Shown here one piece after another: positions 61,691 through 64,000 of a stretch of 64,000 bases of DNA (the first letter of the stretch is position 1; each line of letters opens with the position of its first letter). The notes under the pieces were generated by a model. The model saw only the letters and a program-made list of their open reading frames with translations. It was not told where the DNA came from and did not search any database. A program made the position numbers and the translations under genes. The DNA is from G963664115 sp965263045 (GTDB lineage: Bacteria > Acidobacteriota > Terriglobia > 20CM-2-55-15). The stretch covers positions 4,030,001 through 4,094,000 of the forward strand of contig CBDHGK010000041.1 in assembly GCA_965263045.1 (NCBI GenBank). Direction: 5' to 3'.

Positions 61691-64000
61691 ATGCTCATGC
61701 GTATTCTGACGTTGTCGATATGTCTGCTTCTTTCGATACCGGGCACCGGCTTTGGCCAGCAGCCTGAAGCGGCATTTGGCTATCATTTCCCACGCTTTAC
61801 GGGCGATATTGCCTCGGAAGTCACCATCGTCAACCCAGGCCCGACGGTCGCAGAGGCCCAGGTCCAGTTTTTTACAGAATTCGGCCTGCCGACTGTACAG
61901 TTCGTGACGTTGCTGCCCCTCAACCAGGTGCGCCTGTCCGGATCGGATCTCGGTGTGGGAGCCATTGGGTCACTCAGCGTCAGCAGTTCAACTCCACTTC
62001 AGGTCACAGCGAATTTCAATGGTATTGGACTTGAGGAATTCGTCGGACCGGGCGATGCCGGGGCAGACATTGTGGTGCCGTTCGCCCATGGCACGAAGGG
62101 AAAAACGTTCCTGGATGTATTCAACCCGGGGCGTAGTCAAGCCCGGGTATTCGTGATTGCCGTCAGTCCCGACGGGGCCAGTTTGGGAGCGAGCGATTTC
62201 TTTCTGCCGCCGCACGCCAGTTTCCATGGCGACATATCTACACTTCTGGGCTCGGCCGTCCTCCCTCCCAACGAGGTCTCCCATCTTTTGATCCGAGCGC
62301 CCACGAACGTATTCCACGTGCGACGCGAGGTCGTCGCTTCGGTTCAGATCGAGCAATACAGCAACGTCGCCGAAGACGTCACGACACGAACGGATGTGGC
62401 CCTGAGTGAGGGAACTTCAGAAGCCTCCCGGTCTTCCGCGAAACGCGTGCCTTTGTTTGTCGATGGCGCAGGTTTCTTTTCGCTGCTCCAGGTGATCAAC
62501 ACCTCGCCATCGCTCCAGTCGATCAAGATTACGGCAGTCTCGGAGGGCGGCACACGGATACCGGGAAACCGGAACCCGGCGACGCTGACGCTCGGCGCCG
62601 GCGCCTCCATCCGCGAGAATGTGAGCACGCTCTTTGGACTTGAAAAAGGCGCTTTTTTCGATGGGTTCGGTCGTTGTGGAAGGCAGCGACTCACTGAGCG
62701 CCGTGATCGGGCTGGGGAACACCCTGGGAACAAACCTGACCGTTGTCAACGGAGAGCCTCTCAACGGTGGAAACGCCTTTGTGTTTTCGACCCAGGCAAT
62801 CGACCGCGCGTTCTTTGACGGAATCACGCTGGTCAACCCGCATAGTTTTAATGCAGACATCCTGTTCTCTGTCATGAGCGAAGGCGGTACCCGTGTTTCG
62901 CAGGCCGCACTCACGGTGCCCCCGTTTCAACAGGTCACGAATACGCTGTCGGAACTGATTCCGGAAGTTGAAGGGCGCGGCTTTGTCGTCGTTCAGTCGG
63001 TCACACCCATCATCCCGACAGCCATTACTGGACGAACCGACAGCAGCAGCCTGAGAGCGCTTCCCTTCACCGAAGCACCCTCGGGAATTCAGATTCCTCC
63101 ACAGGAAGAGTTTCTGGCGGTGGGAACCGTGAGCTCTGGTGGCGCCCCCGTTGCGGGAGCATCCGTCCTTCTCTCGGGTTCAGTTTCCGGCGTCATCGTC
63201 ACCGACTCTTCGGGATCCTATACCTTCCGCGATATTCCAGCGGGAGCTTATACGTTAAGCGCGGGTGCCTCCGGGTTCGCGTTGACGCCATCGAGTATCA
63301 ATATTTCGATTGCGGATTCCAACAGCCGGAATAACGATTTCGATGGGACCCTCATCGTACCGCAGATCGCAGCCGTCACTCCTCCGGGTGTCCTGGTGGA
63401 ATCATCGGGAATCGCCGTCGTCATTACCGGAGGGCCGTTTATCTCCACAAGCGAGGTCGTATTCGAAGGAACCGCTCTGCCAACAACCGTTGTCGACTCG
63501 AGTACGCTCAACATCACATTCGCGGCCGGGGACCTCACACTGGCGCGGGAAGGAGAACTGTTCGTCAGGAGCATGGGCCCGGACGGCACCATCGTTCGGT
63601 CAGCTGCCACGACATTTTCCATTGGCGAAGCGTCACCCGTTATTACTCTTCTGAGGAATGTGCCGGCTGAGGTGATCGCGGGTCGATTGACATTTAATGT
63701 CAACGTGGAAGGCACCGGCTTCGAGATCGGCGCGTTAGGCCTCGTTAACGGGATCCCGCAGGGCACCGTGTTTGTCGATGAAAACGAAGTCATCGTCAAC
63801 ATTCCATCAGAGGATCTTCTCGAGGCCGGGAATCTGGAAGTATCGGTCCTGAACCCTTCACCGACGGCCGGTCCCTCGAACCCTCTGATTGTAAATGTCC
63901 TGAATCCAATTGCCGGATTGCGCTCGATTTTTCCCGATCTGATCGTCGCGCGGCCCGACGAAAGCTCGCCACCCGTACCCATGACGATTATCGGCTTCAG
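61691..64000 (+). CDS. Large secreted IPT/TIG-domain protein, frameshifted and incomplete at the window edge
   Basis: The start at 61691 follows AAAGG; signal peptide ends near GFGQ. The first frame runs to 62818, but homologous-looking sequence moves to the next frame at a run of six T (62653-62658): after LEKGAF the alternative frame reads SMGSVVVEGSDSLSAVIGLGN and stays open to the window end. Removing one T would join them. The part up to about 63090 has repeats of a beta domain (FHFP-like start; VIVNPGPTVAEAQV; ITLVNPHSFNADILFSVMSEGGTR). Then comes a carboxypeptidase-regulatory-like domain (GTVSSGGAPVAGASVLLSG, SSGSYTFRDIPAGAYTLSA) and IPT/TIG domains from about 63355 (PQIAAVTPPGVLVESSGIAVVITGG). 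It may be an adhesin or a secreted substrate of the locus. Confidence 0.75.

Overview
The window is a GC-rich bacterial chromosome segment that I read as most likely Acidobacteriota or a close relative (moderate confidence, by inference). Pointers are an Oar-like TonB-receptor remnant, several small exported families of the DUF6152 type, many Sec, Tat and lipoprotein-exported enzymes, a monomeric NADP-isocitrate dehydrogenase and a ferredoxin-dependent 2-oxoglutarate oxidoreductase. No rRNA, tRNA or CRISPR array was seen.

Left part (1-34.7 kb): a metabolic and exported-enzyme region. It holds two related metallo-beta-lactamase-fold proteins with eroded metal motifs and one intact MBL protein. 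It also holds a type B carboxylesterase, an SMP-30-like protein, a PQQ-type sugar dehydrogenase, an isocitrate-lyase/PEP-mutase-family protein with a Tat signal, a sodium:solute symporter with a small partner, and an iron-sulfur protein with a Cys-motif partner. Central metabolism is represented by icd, korA-korB and glnS, followed by a large PAS hybrid histidine kinase. At 6.9-8.9 kb a deiodinase-like gene has a UGA exactly at the active-site position, followed by a hairpin resembling a bacterial SECIS. It is also frameshifted and joined to a decayed TonB-receptor remnant.

Right part (35.5-64 kb): a large type IV pilus/type II secretion-like locus with the flavour of MSHA systems. A divergent pair (ClpB-D2-like AAA+ protein and small partner) precedes a strong promoter. 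Then come a GspE/PilB ATPase with a MshEN-like domain, GspF/PilC, an IS1182-type insertion sequence, a PilM-PilN fusion, PilO-like, PilP-like, secretin, ExeA/MshM-like ATPase, TPR protein, a minimal prepilin peptidase, a PilS-like kinase and a PilR-like sigma-54 activator. A sigma-54 promoter follows, then a run of nine pseudopilin-like genes. Four consecutive ones are large fusions of a pseudopilin to a carboxypeptidase-regulatory-like beta domain and a further conserved C-terminal beta domain. The last of the four lacks Glu5, as GspK does, and ends in a long acidic tail. The run is followed by a secreted multidomain IPT/TIG protein that leaves the window. I regard this as the most likely undescribed system here: a secretion/pilus machine whose minor pilins carry displayed beta domains.

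Mobile and repetitive DNA marks the region. The IS sits exactly at the gspF/pilM junction. A 298-bp MITE-like element sits exactly in the stop codon between two fusion pseudopilins, and a diverged half copy lies 34 kb away. There are also REP-like doublets, a perfect 24-bp inverted repeat, a 22-bp tandem array, and a pair of ~180-bp repeats around a 76-residue ORF.
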